A stretch of DNA of 64,000 nucleotides, taken from assembly GCF_003335045.1 (NCBI RefSeq), contig NZ_QOZG01000001.1:186001-250000 (forward strand), in the 5' to 3' direction. The number at the start of each line of letters is the position of its first letter. The stretch's first letter is position 1. Below, piece by piece: positions 8,427-16,155 of this stretch. The notes below the pieces were generated by a model that worked only from the letters and a program-made list of their open reading frames with translations, made no database searches and was not told where the DNA came from. The stretch is from Paramesorhizobium salinisoli (GTDB lineage: Bacteria > Pseudomonadota > Alphaproteobacteria > Rhizobiales > Rhizobiaceae). The position numbers and the translations under genes are program-made.

Positions 8427-9896
8427 TTAAGACTTCACCTGCGCCTTGACGAAATCCTTGACGATCCGGACGATGCCGCGCGAGAGCACTTCGTCCAGCG
8501 CCGCGATGAATTGATCGACATGCGCCCGCTCGCAGATCAGCGGCGGCTCCAGCCTGACCACATTGCGATTATATTCGGTAAAGGCCACCAGCACCGCATG
8601 GTCGCGCAGGAGATGGCTGCCGATGAAGCCCGGCAGCGAGCCCTTCAGCTTGTCGTCCAGCATGGCGAGGACCGGACGCAGCACGACGGGCACGGACTTG
8701 GAGAAATCGTGGAACTCCAGACCGACCATCAACCCCTGCCCGCGCACTTCCTTGATCAGCGACGGATATTTTTCCTGCAGCGCCTTCAACCGTTCGACGA
8801 GATAGTCTCCAACCGCCGCGGAATTGTCGATCAAGTGCTCGTCATAAAGCACGTTCAATCCCTCGATCGCCGTGATGCAGGCTTCGCCGATGCCGCCGAA
8901 GGTCGCCATGGCGTGGATCAGCGCCGTCTTCGGCGTTCCATAGGCCTTCATATAGACCTCGCGCCTGGCGATCATCGCCGCCATCGCGGTCTTGCCGCCG
9001 CCAAGCGATTTCGCCAGCGCCGTCACATCGGGCACCACCCCGTGATGCTCGAAAGCATAGAACTTGCCCGACCTGCCAAGCCCGCACTGCACCTCATCCG
9101 CCACCCACAACACACCGTAACGGTCGCAGAGCGCCCGCAGCTTCTGCCAGAATTCGGTCGGCGCGGTGATGATCCCTGCCCCGCCCTGAATGGTTTCGAG
9201 AACGATGACGCCGATCTCGGGATCGGACTTGAAGGCATTCTCGATCGCGTCGATATCGCCGAACGGCACGCGCACCGTATCGCCGGCCAGCCTGAACTCG
9301 CCACGATATAGCTTGCCGTCGGTGACATTGAGAACGCCCTTGGTCTTTCCGTGGAACGAATTCTCGGCATAGACCACCTTCGGGCGCTTCGGCCCAGCGG
9401 CGCGCTCGGCAACCTTCAGCGCCGCCTCCATGGCCTCCGAGCCGGACGAGCCGAAGAACACCATGTCGAGATCGCCGGGGCTGCAGGCGGCAAGATTATG
9501 CGCCAGCGCCGCCGCATATTGCGACATGAAGGCCATGGCGATCTCGTGGCGCTTTTCCTCCTGGAAGGCTTGGCGAGCCGCGAGAATGCGCGGATGGTTG
9601 TGACCGAAGGCGAGCGAGCCGAAACCGCCGAAGAAATCGAGGATTTTCCGGCCATTCTGGTCGATATAATACATGCCTTCGGCACGCTCGATCTTGATCT
9701 TGTTGAAGCCGAGCAGCTTCATGAAATGCAGTTGGCCGGGATTGATATGAGCCGAGAAAAGCTCCGTCATCCGCGGCAGGGCCATCGATTTGGCCTGCTC
9801 GACCGTCAGGAGATCGGGCTTCCGCGTTCCCCCTGCCGTTACGGCTGGTATATCGACAGACGCTTCTTTTTTCACAAGTTTCACAGCCTTGGCCAT
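8427..9896 (-). CDS. PLP-dependent class III aminotransferase
   Basis: About 489 residues, the size and fold-type I layout of class III aminotransferases. Seen: the phosphate-cup SSGSEA near residue 150, ADEVQCGLGRSG with the PLP-nitrogen Asp near 267, and the Schiff-base Lys in ALAKSLGGG near 296. Relatives use acylated ornithine, GABA, putrescine or sugar/hopanoid ketones. The substrate is unknown. It is the last gene of a five-gene minus-strand run (16 bp after the SDR), whose DprE1-like member should make a 2-keto sugar. Amination of that keto group is an attractive but unproven role. I prefer the ATG at 9896 over an upstream one at 9926 that would overlap the SDR gene. Confidence 0.85.
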   Translation of the reverse strand: MAKAVKLVKKEASVDIPAVTAGGTRKPDLLTVEQAKSMALPRMTELFSAHINPGQLHFMKLLGFNKIKIERAEGMYYIDQNGRKILDFFGGFGSLAFGHNHPRILAARQAFQEEKRHEIAMAFMSQYAAALAHNLAACSPGDLDMVFFGSSGSEAMEAALKVAERAAGPKRPKVVYAENSFHGKTKGVLNVTDGKLYRGEFRLAGDTVRVPFGDIDAIENAFKSDPEIGVIVLETIQGGAGIITAPTEFWQKLRALCDRYGVLWVADEVQCGLGRSGKFYAFEHHGVVPDVTALAKSLGGGKTAMAAMIARREVYMKAYGTPKTALIHAMATFGGIGEACITAIEGLNVLYDEHLIDNSAAVGDYLVERLKALQEKYPSLIKEVRGQGLMVGLEFHDFSKSVPVVLRPVLAMLDDKLKGSLPGFIGSHLLRDHAVLVAFTEYNRNVVRLEPPLICERAHVDQFIAALDEVLSRGIVRIVKDFVKAQVKS

Positions 9897-9912
9897 ACTT
9901 CTTCCCCCGTTC

Positions 9913-10923
9913 CTATTCCGCTGCAAGCGGCACCATATGGGCCACCGGTTTGCCGTCCACCTTGTTGCGGTATTCCTTGTAGGCGGCGACGAGCATGTCC
10001 TCGTCGCGGAATTTCGGCTTCCAGCCGAAAGCGGCGAACGCGCGCGACGTGTCCCGCACGCAATATTCGTCGGCGATCAGATATTGCTCGGGATCCATCA
10101 GCGGTTTGTTGACCGCATCGAGCATCGCCAGCGCGCCCTTGACCGCGAAGGCCGGCGTCGGCAGCAGGATCGATTTCGACCCTGCTTGCTTGATCAGTCC
10201 GCCCAACAGTTCACGCACCGAAGGGGGATTAGAGGAGCCGAGATTGTAGGCATCGTTCGGCACGCCATGCTCCCAGGCGAGCCGCGCGATTTCCGCGCAG
10301 TCATAGACGGAAATGAACTGGTACGGGTTCTTGCCCGAACCGATCATCGGCACCGGCAAATTGCGGTCGACCAGCTTGAACAGTTTTTCCAGGATACCGA
10401 GACGGCCCGGGCCGATGATCAGCCGGGGACGCATGATAGAGATGTTCATGCCGCGCGTGCGCCAATCGGCGGCGAGCGCTTCGGTGGCGGCTTTCGATTT
10501 GCCGTACTCGCCGAGCGGAGCGATCGGATGATCCTCGGTCTGCGGCGAGACGACGGTGTGGCCGTAGACCATGTCGGTGGTGAACTGCACCAGCTTCGAC
10601 GCCCCCGCCCGGTCCATAGCGCTCATGATGTGCGCCGCGCCGTGATAGTTTACCGGCCAGAAGAAATCATGACGCTTGGCGCGTACCTGCAGCGGCGCCA
10701 GCATCTTTGCCGAGAGATTATAGACCATGTCGTCCGGCTTGAGCCCGACGGCATTCACCTGCGCCTCGCTGGTGACGTCGCAATGGATGAACTTCGCCTT
10801 GGCGTAATGCGGCAGGTCGGTCTTGACGATATCCGCCACGACGACCTTCTCGCCTTGGCTGACCAGATCGTTTGCCAGATACCGGCCAACGAAGCCGTCG
10901 CCGCCGAAAATGATATGTCGCAT
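9913..10923 (-). CDS. NAD-dependent epimerase/dehydratase, extended SDR
   Basis: A 336-residue extended short-chain dehydrogenase. The Rossmann motif GGDGFVGRY is at residues 7-15, and the catalytic YxxxK is YGKSK at 140-144 with TTD at 115-117. Relatives act on nucleotide sugars (epimerase, dehydratase, reductase). In DprE1 pathways the keto product is normally reduced by DprE2, a classical SDR; this protein is of the extended type, so it is not a plain DprE2 orthologue. It lies 33 bp after the transporter gene and 16 bp before the aminotransferase gene, and is almost certainly co-transcribed with them. Confidence 0.85.
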   Translation of the reverse strand: MRHIIFGGDGFVGRYLANDLVSQGEKVVVADIVKTDLPHYAKAKFIHCDVTSEAQVNAVGLKPDDMVYNLSAKMLAPLQVRAKRHDFFWPVNYHGAAHIMSAMDRAGASKLVQFTTDMVYGHTVVSPQTEDHPIAPLGEYGKSKAATEALAADWRTRGMNISIMRPRLIIGPGRLGILEKLFKLVDRNLPVPMIGSGKNPYQFISVYDCAEIARLAWEHGVPNDAYNLGSSNPPSVRELLGGLIKQAGSKSILLPTPAFAVKGALAMLDAVNKPLMDPEQYLIADEYCVRDTSRAFAAFGWKPKFRDEDMLVAAYKEYRNKVDGKPVAHMVPLAAE

Positions 10924-10956
10924 GTTTCTACCCGCTATCCCTGAAACATCAGGGCC

Positions 10957-11385
10957 CTAGAACTTGGAGTTGGAATCGGTATTCACTGTCTCGCGAGACG
11001 CCGCCCCGCTGCCGTGACCGCTCTGCGCGATCAGCACCGTACCGATGCAGATGAAGGCGATGCCGGCGATTTTCAATGTGCCGAGATCTTCCTTGAACAC
11101 CGCCCAAGCGAAAACGGCCACCGCCACATAGGCGAGGCTCAGAAACGGATAGGCGAAGGAAAGATCGACCTTCGACAACACGTAGAGGTGTGACGCCATC
11201 GAGATGACGAAGACAGTGAGCCCGGCAAACACCCAGGGATTGAACACAATCTGGAAGATGCGCTGGATCGCGGTATCTGCGCTGAAGCTGATCGGTCCGA
11301 GCGTGATCATGCCATATTTGAGCAGGACCTGCGCCGCGGCGTTGGTCATCACCGTGAACAGAATGAAAGGAATATATTTCGTCAT
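10957..11385 (-). CDS. Small four-helix DMT/SMR transporter, ArnE/ArnF-like
   Basis: A 142-residue inner-membrane protein with four predicted helices. NAAAQVLLKYG in helix 1 and DLSFAYPFLSLAYV in helix 3 are the pattern of small DMT proteins such as ArnE/ArnF, which move undecaprenyl-phosphate-aminoarabinose across the inner membrane, and of EmrE-like pumps. It lacks the classic EmrE membrane Glu in the position I can align. Its place between the DprE1-like gene and two sugar-modifying genes supports a lipid-sugar flippase role. That role is inferred. The last 20 residues are polar and Ser-rich. Confidence 0.75.
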   Translation of the reverse strand: MTKYIPFILFTVMTNAAAQVLLKYGMITLGPISFSADTAIQRIFQIVFNPWVFAGLTVFVISMASHLYVLSKVDLSFAYPFLSLAYVAVAVFAWAVFKEDLGTLKIAGIAFICIGTVLIAQSGHGSGAASRETVNTDSNSKF

Positions 11386-11529
11386 CGCATCCTTGCCTTA
11401 CCCACTTTAGGCTGTCGCCTGCGATCTGCAGCGAAGCGTTACACCGAGCATGTTGAGAAGCCGCAAAGCGCTTCCGTAAAATTCGAACCATCCGCAATTT
11501 TTGATTGCAATTGGTATTTCATATCCTGA

Positions 11530-12879
11530 TCAAACGAGCGCCATCGCCGTTCTCTGCCAGAAATTCGACGAAAACGCCGGATCACGATGCTCTTCCAGCT
11601 TTTTCCAATGTGGAAACGACGCAGCGAAGGTCGCCGGCGACATCCTCTGGTCCTTGTAGGGATTGACCCGCCCGCCAGCCGCAATCGTCAAACGATCGAG
11701 TTCGGACAAAAGCGCCAATGTTCCCGCGCCCCGATTGGGAAAATCGAGCGTCAGAGTATAGCCCGGCTGCGGAAACGACAAAAGTCCCGGCGAGCCGATC
11801 GTCCCGAACCGCTTCAGCACCGTCAGAAACGATACCTCGCCTGCCTTGCGCGTCGCCTCAAGCATGGCAGGGATTGTATCCGGTGCTTGTGCATAAGGGA
11901 TGACGCTCTGGTGCTGGTAAAGCCCCGCAGGACCATAAAGCCGGTTCCAGTCGCGCATGCCGTCGAGCGGATAGAAAAATCGCTCATATCCCGTCAGATG
12001 CGGCTCAGCGCCCCTTCCCTTCAAATTCAGATATGCGGCATTGAAAAGTGTCAGGCTTGGCCGGTTCAGCGCCGAAAAGGGCAATTCGAAGGGGACGCGC
12101 AGACGTGTCGGTCGTGGGTTGACGGTGAAATTCCCGTTCCCCGCATGGTTTCCCGTTAGAAGCAGCCCGCGTCCGGCGCGCGCTCCTCTCGCGATCTGAT
12201 CGATCCATGCAACGGCATATTCATTGGCCTCATCCGCCTTCTCAGCCAGTTCGAAGAATTGGTCGAGATCGGCAAAGCGCGTGATCCGCTCCTCGACATC
12301 CAGCGACGCAACACGCATCAGCCGAATCCGGGCCGTCGAGATCAGCCCCGTCAGGCCCATTCCCCCGATCGTCGCGGCGAAGAGCGGCTCGTTGTTGAGC
12401 GGGGCGCAACTGACCGTCGTTCCGTCTGAACGCAACAGCTCGAATGAAACAACGTGACAGCCGAACGTGCCGCGCCGGTGATGGTTCTTGCCGTGCACGT
12501 CATTGGCGATGGCGCCGCCCAGCGTCACAAAGCGGGTGCCCGGCGTCACCGGCAGAAAATAGCCATGCGGCGCGGCAAAGGCGATGATCTCGGCCAGAAG
12601 CACGCCGGCTTCGGCTTCGATAATGCCGCTTGCAGCATCGAATCCCAATATCCGGTCTTTCGGGCGCATCTCGACCAAAGCGCCCCGGTCATTATGGCAG
12701 CTGTCGCCATAGGAACGGCCATTGCCGAACCCAAGCAAAGACCCCGGCGCAGCAGACCCGTCCTGCAGCGACCGCTCCGCCCCGGCAAATGAAACCGCCC
12801 GTCGCGGTTTCCGCTCTATGCGGCCAAAGCTCTCGCCAAAGCGATCGCCAGAGTTATCGCCAAAACGATCGAACGACAT
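11530..12879 (-). CDS. DprE1-like FAD-dependent oxidoreductase
   Basis: A 449-residue vanillyl-alcohol-oxidase-type flavoprotein. Clear DprE1 signatures: GNGRSYGDS (residues 53-60), TPGTRFVTLGG (112-122) and HGKNHH (129-134), plus a C-terminal YKDQR whose Lys (about 409) aligns with the catalytic Lys418 of mycobacterial DprE1. DprE1 oxidises the 2-OH of decaprenyl-phosphoryl-ribose to the keto form. The residue aligning with mycobacterial Cys387, the benzothiazinone target, is Thr here (about 377). Its start codon overlaps the stop of the UbiA-type gene by 1 bp, so the two are translationally coupled. A 144-bp gap without a gene follows. Confidence 0.85.
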   Translation of the reverse strand: MSFDRFGDNSGDRFGESFGRIERKPRRAVSFAGAERSLQDGSAAPGSLLGFGNGRSYGDSCHNDRGALVEMRPKDRILGFDAASGIIEAEAGVLLAEIIAFAAPHGYFLPVTPGTRFVTLGGAIANDVHGKNHHRRGTFGCHVVSFELLRSDGTTVSCAPLNNEPLFAATIGGMGLTGLISTARIRLMRVASLDVEERITRFADLDQFFELAEKADEANEYAVAWIDQIARGARAGRGLLLTGNHAGNGNFTVNPRPTRLRVPFELPFSALNRPSLTLFNAAYLNLKGRGAEPHLTGYERFFYPLDGMRDWNRLYGPAGLYQHQSVIPYAQAPDTIPAMLEATRKAGEVSFLTVLKRFGTIGSPGLLSFPQPGYTLTLDFPNRGAGTLALLSELDRLTIAAGGRVNPYKDQRMSPATFAASFPHWKKLEEHRDPAFSSNFWQRTAMALV

Positions 12880-14339
12880 CAGCGCATGCCCGCCGTCATC
12901 AGCATGACGCCACCGAGCATGATCATCATGATGCTGCGCCAGTCGCTAAGCAGGAACACAACTGGATCGTCATGCATGTGGTCGCGATGCGCCAGAATCC
13001 AGATGCGCAAATTGATGTAGAGTACGATCGGACAAAGCGGCCAGATCATCCAGGGATAGGAATAGAGCGTCTTGACAGAATTGCTGTCGATATAGAGCGC
13101 CAGAACCATCACCGCGCCGAACGCCGCGGCCACTCCGCTCTGGGCTACAACTTCCCGATCGCTGCTGCGATAGCCCCGGCCGGCGATTTTCTCGTTTTCA
13201 TCCGGCGGTGCATGGTTCAGTTCGACATAGCGTTTGACCAGCGCCAGCGACAGGAAGAAGAAGATTGAAAAAGACAGGAGCCAGAACGAGCCGGGCGTCG
13301 CATTGGCGGCAGCGCCGGCGAGCAACCGCACGGTATAGAGCCCCGCCAGCACCAGCACATCGATGAGCAGCATCCGCTTCAGCGCCGCCGAATAGGCGGT
13401 GGTGACAAAGAGGTAGAGCGTCAGCACCAGCATATATTCGGTGGGCAACAGGGCGGCGATCCCGTAGGCGAGCGCCAGAAGTGCTATCGAAGCGCAGACC
13501 CCGAACCATATGGGAAGTTCGCCGCTGGCGAACGGCCGCTTCTTCTTGCGGGCATGGCGACGGTCAAGCTGCAGGTCGAACAGGTCGTTGATGATATAGA
13601 TCGACGACGCAGCGGCGCAAAAGGAGACGAAGGCGAGAAAGGTTCGTCCGAAGACGTCGTGATAGAGGATGTCATGGGCGAGGATCGCCGGGACGAAGAC
13701 GAGCATGTTCTTCATCCATTGATGAACGCGAAGCATTCTGAGATAGCTGCCGGGCCGCACGCGCGGCGCGGCAAAGAAGCCGCCGGTGTGCCCGTTCGGC
13801 CCCTGTTTCAGTCGCCAGGCGCGCACGGCTCTATCAGGCGCGACCACGATGGCATTCCGCGCTCTGTCGAAAATGGCGATATCGGCGCGGGAATTGCCGG
13901 CATAGTCGAATCCGTCCTCGCCAAAGGCCTCCACCAGCATCTTCAGCTTTGCCTCTGAAGCGAGGTTGCGATACCGGTCTGTCGAATAGACCGCATCGAA
14001 AATACCGAGATGCTTCGCTACCGCCTCGGCAAAGGAGGTGGCGGCGGCGGTCGCAAGAACCAGCTTGCGGCCCTCGGCATGTTCCGTCTTCAGGAATGCC
14101 AGGAATTCCGGCCGGTAGGGCAGCGTCGAGGGGTCGATCGTAACGCGCTCGGCTATTTCATGCTTCAGCCTCGCCCTGCCCTGCAACGCCCAGATCGGCA
14201 GCAGAAAGACAAACAGGAAATTTTTTTTCAAAAGCAGGAAGATGCCTTCCCACAAAAGATCCGTCGCGATCAAAGTGCCGTCGAGATCGACCGCCAGGGG
14301 TACTTTCGTATCGGCCCTGTTGTTTTTGCCCGCAGCCAT
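12879..14339 (-). CDS. HAD phosphatase-UbiA prenyltransferase fusion
   Basis: About 486 residues in two domains. Residues 10-175 are a HAD phosphatase: DLDGT with nucleophile Asp18 and acid Asp20, a Lys near 131, and GNSRADIAIFD at 149-159. Residues 200-486 are a UbiA-type integral membrane prenyltransferase with MLRVHQWMKNMLVF at 202-215 and the Mg-diphosphate motif NDLFDLQLD at 251-259. The HQWMKN segment matches 5-phosphoribosyl-decaprenyl-phosphate synthases, which join PRPP to a polyprenyl phosphate; the HAD domain would then remove the 5-phosphate. The start at 14339 is chosen because TAGGAAAA precedes it and the HAD domain begins there; a longer frame runs up to 14567. First gene of the run. 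Confidence 0.88.
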   Translation of the reverse strand: MAAGKNNRADTKVPLAVDLDGTLIATDLLWEGIFLLLKKNFLFVFLLPIWALQGRARLKHEIAERVTIDPSTLPYRPEFLAFLKTEHAEGRKLVLATAAATSFAEAVAKHLGIFDAVYSTDRYRNLASEAKLKMLVEAFGEDGFDYAGNSRADIAIFDRARNAIVVAPDRAVRAWRLKQGPNGHTGGFFAAPRVRPGSYLRMLRVHQWMKNMLVFVPAILAHDILYHDVFGRTFLAFVSFCAAASSIYIINDLFDLQLDRRHARKKKRPFASGELPIWFGVCASIALLALAYGIAALLPTEYMLVLTLYLFVTTAYSAALKRMLLIDVLVLAGLYTVRLLAGAAANATPGSFWLLSFSIFFFLSLALVKRYVELNHAPPDENEKIAGRGYRSSDREVVAQSGVAAAFGAVMVLALYIDSNSVKTLYSYPWMIWPLCPIVLYINLRIWILAHRDHMHDDPVVFLLSDWRSIMMIMLGGVMLMTAGMR

Positions 14340-14649
14340 CGTTTTCCTACCCCCACGTCCTAAAGGCAATTGTCCCCCAGGGCATTTGATCGCCCTGGAA
14401 CCGGCCCGGAAAATGAGAACCCGTTTCCCAACTACCTTTTGTCCCGAATTGCGTTCGAGCACAGGAATTGGGCGGTTCTTCGTTTCGTTCAGAACAGCAA
14501 CTGCTCTAGCAGCTATAAGAAAACGAAGGATGAACTCCGGCGATGTATAGAGGACGCACTTGCGCAACTGTGGGATGGGGTAAACATGCGCTTAAAAAAA
14601 CAGGGTGATTTCTGCCGATGCAAGAACGCCAGACGCGATCAACCAGGTT
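14340..14649. other. Intergenic region before the lipid-sugar run
   Basis: No gene seen. This is the only long leader upstream of the HAD-UbiA gene, so the promoter of that run should lie here, but I cannot pick out convincing -35/-10 boxes. The open frame running through it is an extension of the HAD-UbiA frame with no family similarity. Confidence 0.5.
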
Positions 14650-15603
14650 TTATCCTGCGTATGCCTCGGATGTGTCGAGGTCGAGTATCCAGGTCTGCCC
14701 GACGAGATCCTTGCCGAACGAATGATGCGGGGCTTCATCGATGAGTTGGAAACCTGCGGCCTGATAGATGCGGCGCGCCGACACGAGCACGTCATTGGTC
14801 CATAAGGTTAGCTTTTTATAGCCGAGTTCGCGCGCTCGCTCGATGCACGTTTCAACCAACCTGCGTCCGACCCCCATCCCGCGTGCGCTTGGCTCCACAT
14901 AAAGCAGCCTCAACCTGGCCACGGCGGGATCGGCGCTCTTCATCAGGAATACCGATCCGACGATCACACCGGCACGTTCGGCGACCCAGCCGTCCTCGCC
15001 TGCCGGATCGAAATGGGCGACGAAATTACCGAAAATCTCGCAGACAAGCCCCTCATAGGTCCAGTCCCAGCCATATTCGCGGTTGTAGAGCACCATCTGG
15101 CGATGCGCGATCCACCCAAGATCGCCCGGCTCGATCCCGCGCAACCGGACACTTCCAGCCTGTGCCTTGTTTGTGTCGAGCACCGTCCTGATTGAATGCA
15201 TCGCCGAAACGAGCCGCTCGCGTCTTTCTCCGTCGAGCGGCATCAGGATTTCTTCCATCTGCGACCGCGTGCCCTGCTCAAGTGCGGCAAACGCCTCACG
15301 TCCAGCATGGGTCAATGCAAGCTGCCGCCGCTTGCCGTGCTCGGGACTGATCCGGCTCACCACCAGCCCGCGCGCGCGAAACCGTGTCAGTATCCGGCTC
15401 AAATGAGCTTTGTCCATGCTCAGCACACGGGCGATCTCAGCCGCCGTCAGTTCCCCGCCTCCCTGCTCCGGGCCATGCGCCAGTTCATAGAGAACCCGCG
15501 CCTCGGCGAGCGAGAAATCGCTTTTCGGAAGATGCTCGTCCAGAAGCCCGATTTCGCGCGTGTAGAAGCGGTTGAAGCTGCGTATCTCATCAACGGTGTT
15601 CAT
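14650..15603 (-). CDS. MarR-type regulator fused to GNAT acetyltransferase
   Basis: About 317 residues. Residues 1-145 are a MarR winged helix (TAAEIARVLSMDKAHLSRILTRFRARGLVVSR, then GKRRQLALTHAG). Residues about 160-310 are a GNAT acetyltransferase with the acetyl-CoA loop RGMGVGRRLV and a C-terminal YQAAGF. Such fusions are well known in proteobacteria; the substrate is not known. The ATG at 15603 is chosen because the MarR domain begins there and a palindromic operator lies directly upstream, which suggests autorepression. A longer in-frame start at 15720 would put that operator inside the gene. Confidence 0.88.
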   Translation of the reverse strand: MNTVDEIRSFNRFYTREIGLLDEHLPKSDFSLAEARVLYELAHGPEQGGGELTAAEIARVLSMDKAHLSRILTRFRARGLVVSRISPEHGKRRQLALTHAGREAFAALEQGTRSQMEEILMPLDGERRERLVSAMHSIRTVLDTNKAQAGSVRLRGIEPGDLGWIAHRQMVLYNREYGWDWTYEGLVCEIFGNFVAHFDPAGEDGWVAERAGVIVGSVFLMKSADPAVARLRLLYVEPSARGMGVGRRLVETCIERARELGYKKLTLWTNDVLVSARRIYQAAGFQLIDEAPHHSFGKDLVGQTWILDLDTSEAYAG

Positions 15604-15620
15604 CGATGCGCCCACACTAA

Positions 15621-15637
15621 TGTTGTCTGAGACAACA
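15621..15637. promoter_or_regulatory. Candidate MarR operator
   Basis: Perfect palindrome TGTTGTC-TGA-GACAACA, 17 bp before the MarR-GNAT start. The spacing and size fit a MarR dimer site that would block the promoter of its own gene. Confidence 0.6.
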
Positions 15638-15787
15638 CTTAGCGCAAAACAAAAGATTTGAGAAGGATTTTCAGCGCGGAAAATTCGGGAAGAGCGAGGG
15701 AGAGTACGATATAAAAGCAATCATCAGAGCGGCTCCCATCTTCAAAATGGGCGCCGCCCGGACGCAGTCACCTATTTACGCAATCAC

Positions 15788-16051
15788 CTATTTGATGGTC
15801 GCCGCGCCGCCGTTGATTTCGATTGTCTCACTTCCCGTCAGCGCCTGGCGATCGCCATTCGGAAAGGTGACGAAGCAGCCCGACGGGCAGAAATCCACCG
15901 TCTCGCCCGCCGACAGGAGCAGGTCGCTCTTGGTCGAACCCTCGGTGACAACAAGGGTGCGAGGCTCGCTGTCCTTGTTGACCGCGGTAGCGGCGAATGC
16001 TGGAGCGGCGCTGATAACAGTAAGAAACAAGGCTGTTGCAAATCTATTCAT
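15788..16051 (-). CDS. Small secreted hypothetical protein
   Basis: About 87 residues. A signal peptide of about 20 residues ends APAFA; the mature part is around 67 residues and contains FCPSGCF, two Cys three residues apart. No family recognised. Similar short exported proteins occur in Rhizobiales near envelope genes. The ATG at 16051 gives the clean signal peptide; an upstream in-frame ATG at 16090 would add 13 Gly-rich residues. It lies 104 bp downstream of the MscS-type gene on no shared operon evidence. Confidence 0.65.
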   Translation of the reverse strand: MNRFATALFLTVISAAPAFAATAVNKDSEPRTLVVTEGSTKSDLLLSAGETVDFCPSGCFVTFPNGDRQALTGSETIEINGGAATIK

Positions 16052-16155
16052 ATCGCTCCCGGTGTCGCCACCGCCTCCTCTGTAAGGCATGTATCTCTGC
16101 CTGTTGTGTCAGGCATTGTTATAAAGCCCCTAAACTGAACGGCAACTGAACATCG

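Noticed and set aside
14340-14567. N-terminal extension of the HAD-UbiA frame
   Set aside because: No domain similarity before the HAD nucleophile; a better ribosome site lies before 14339.
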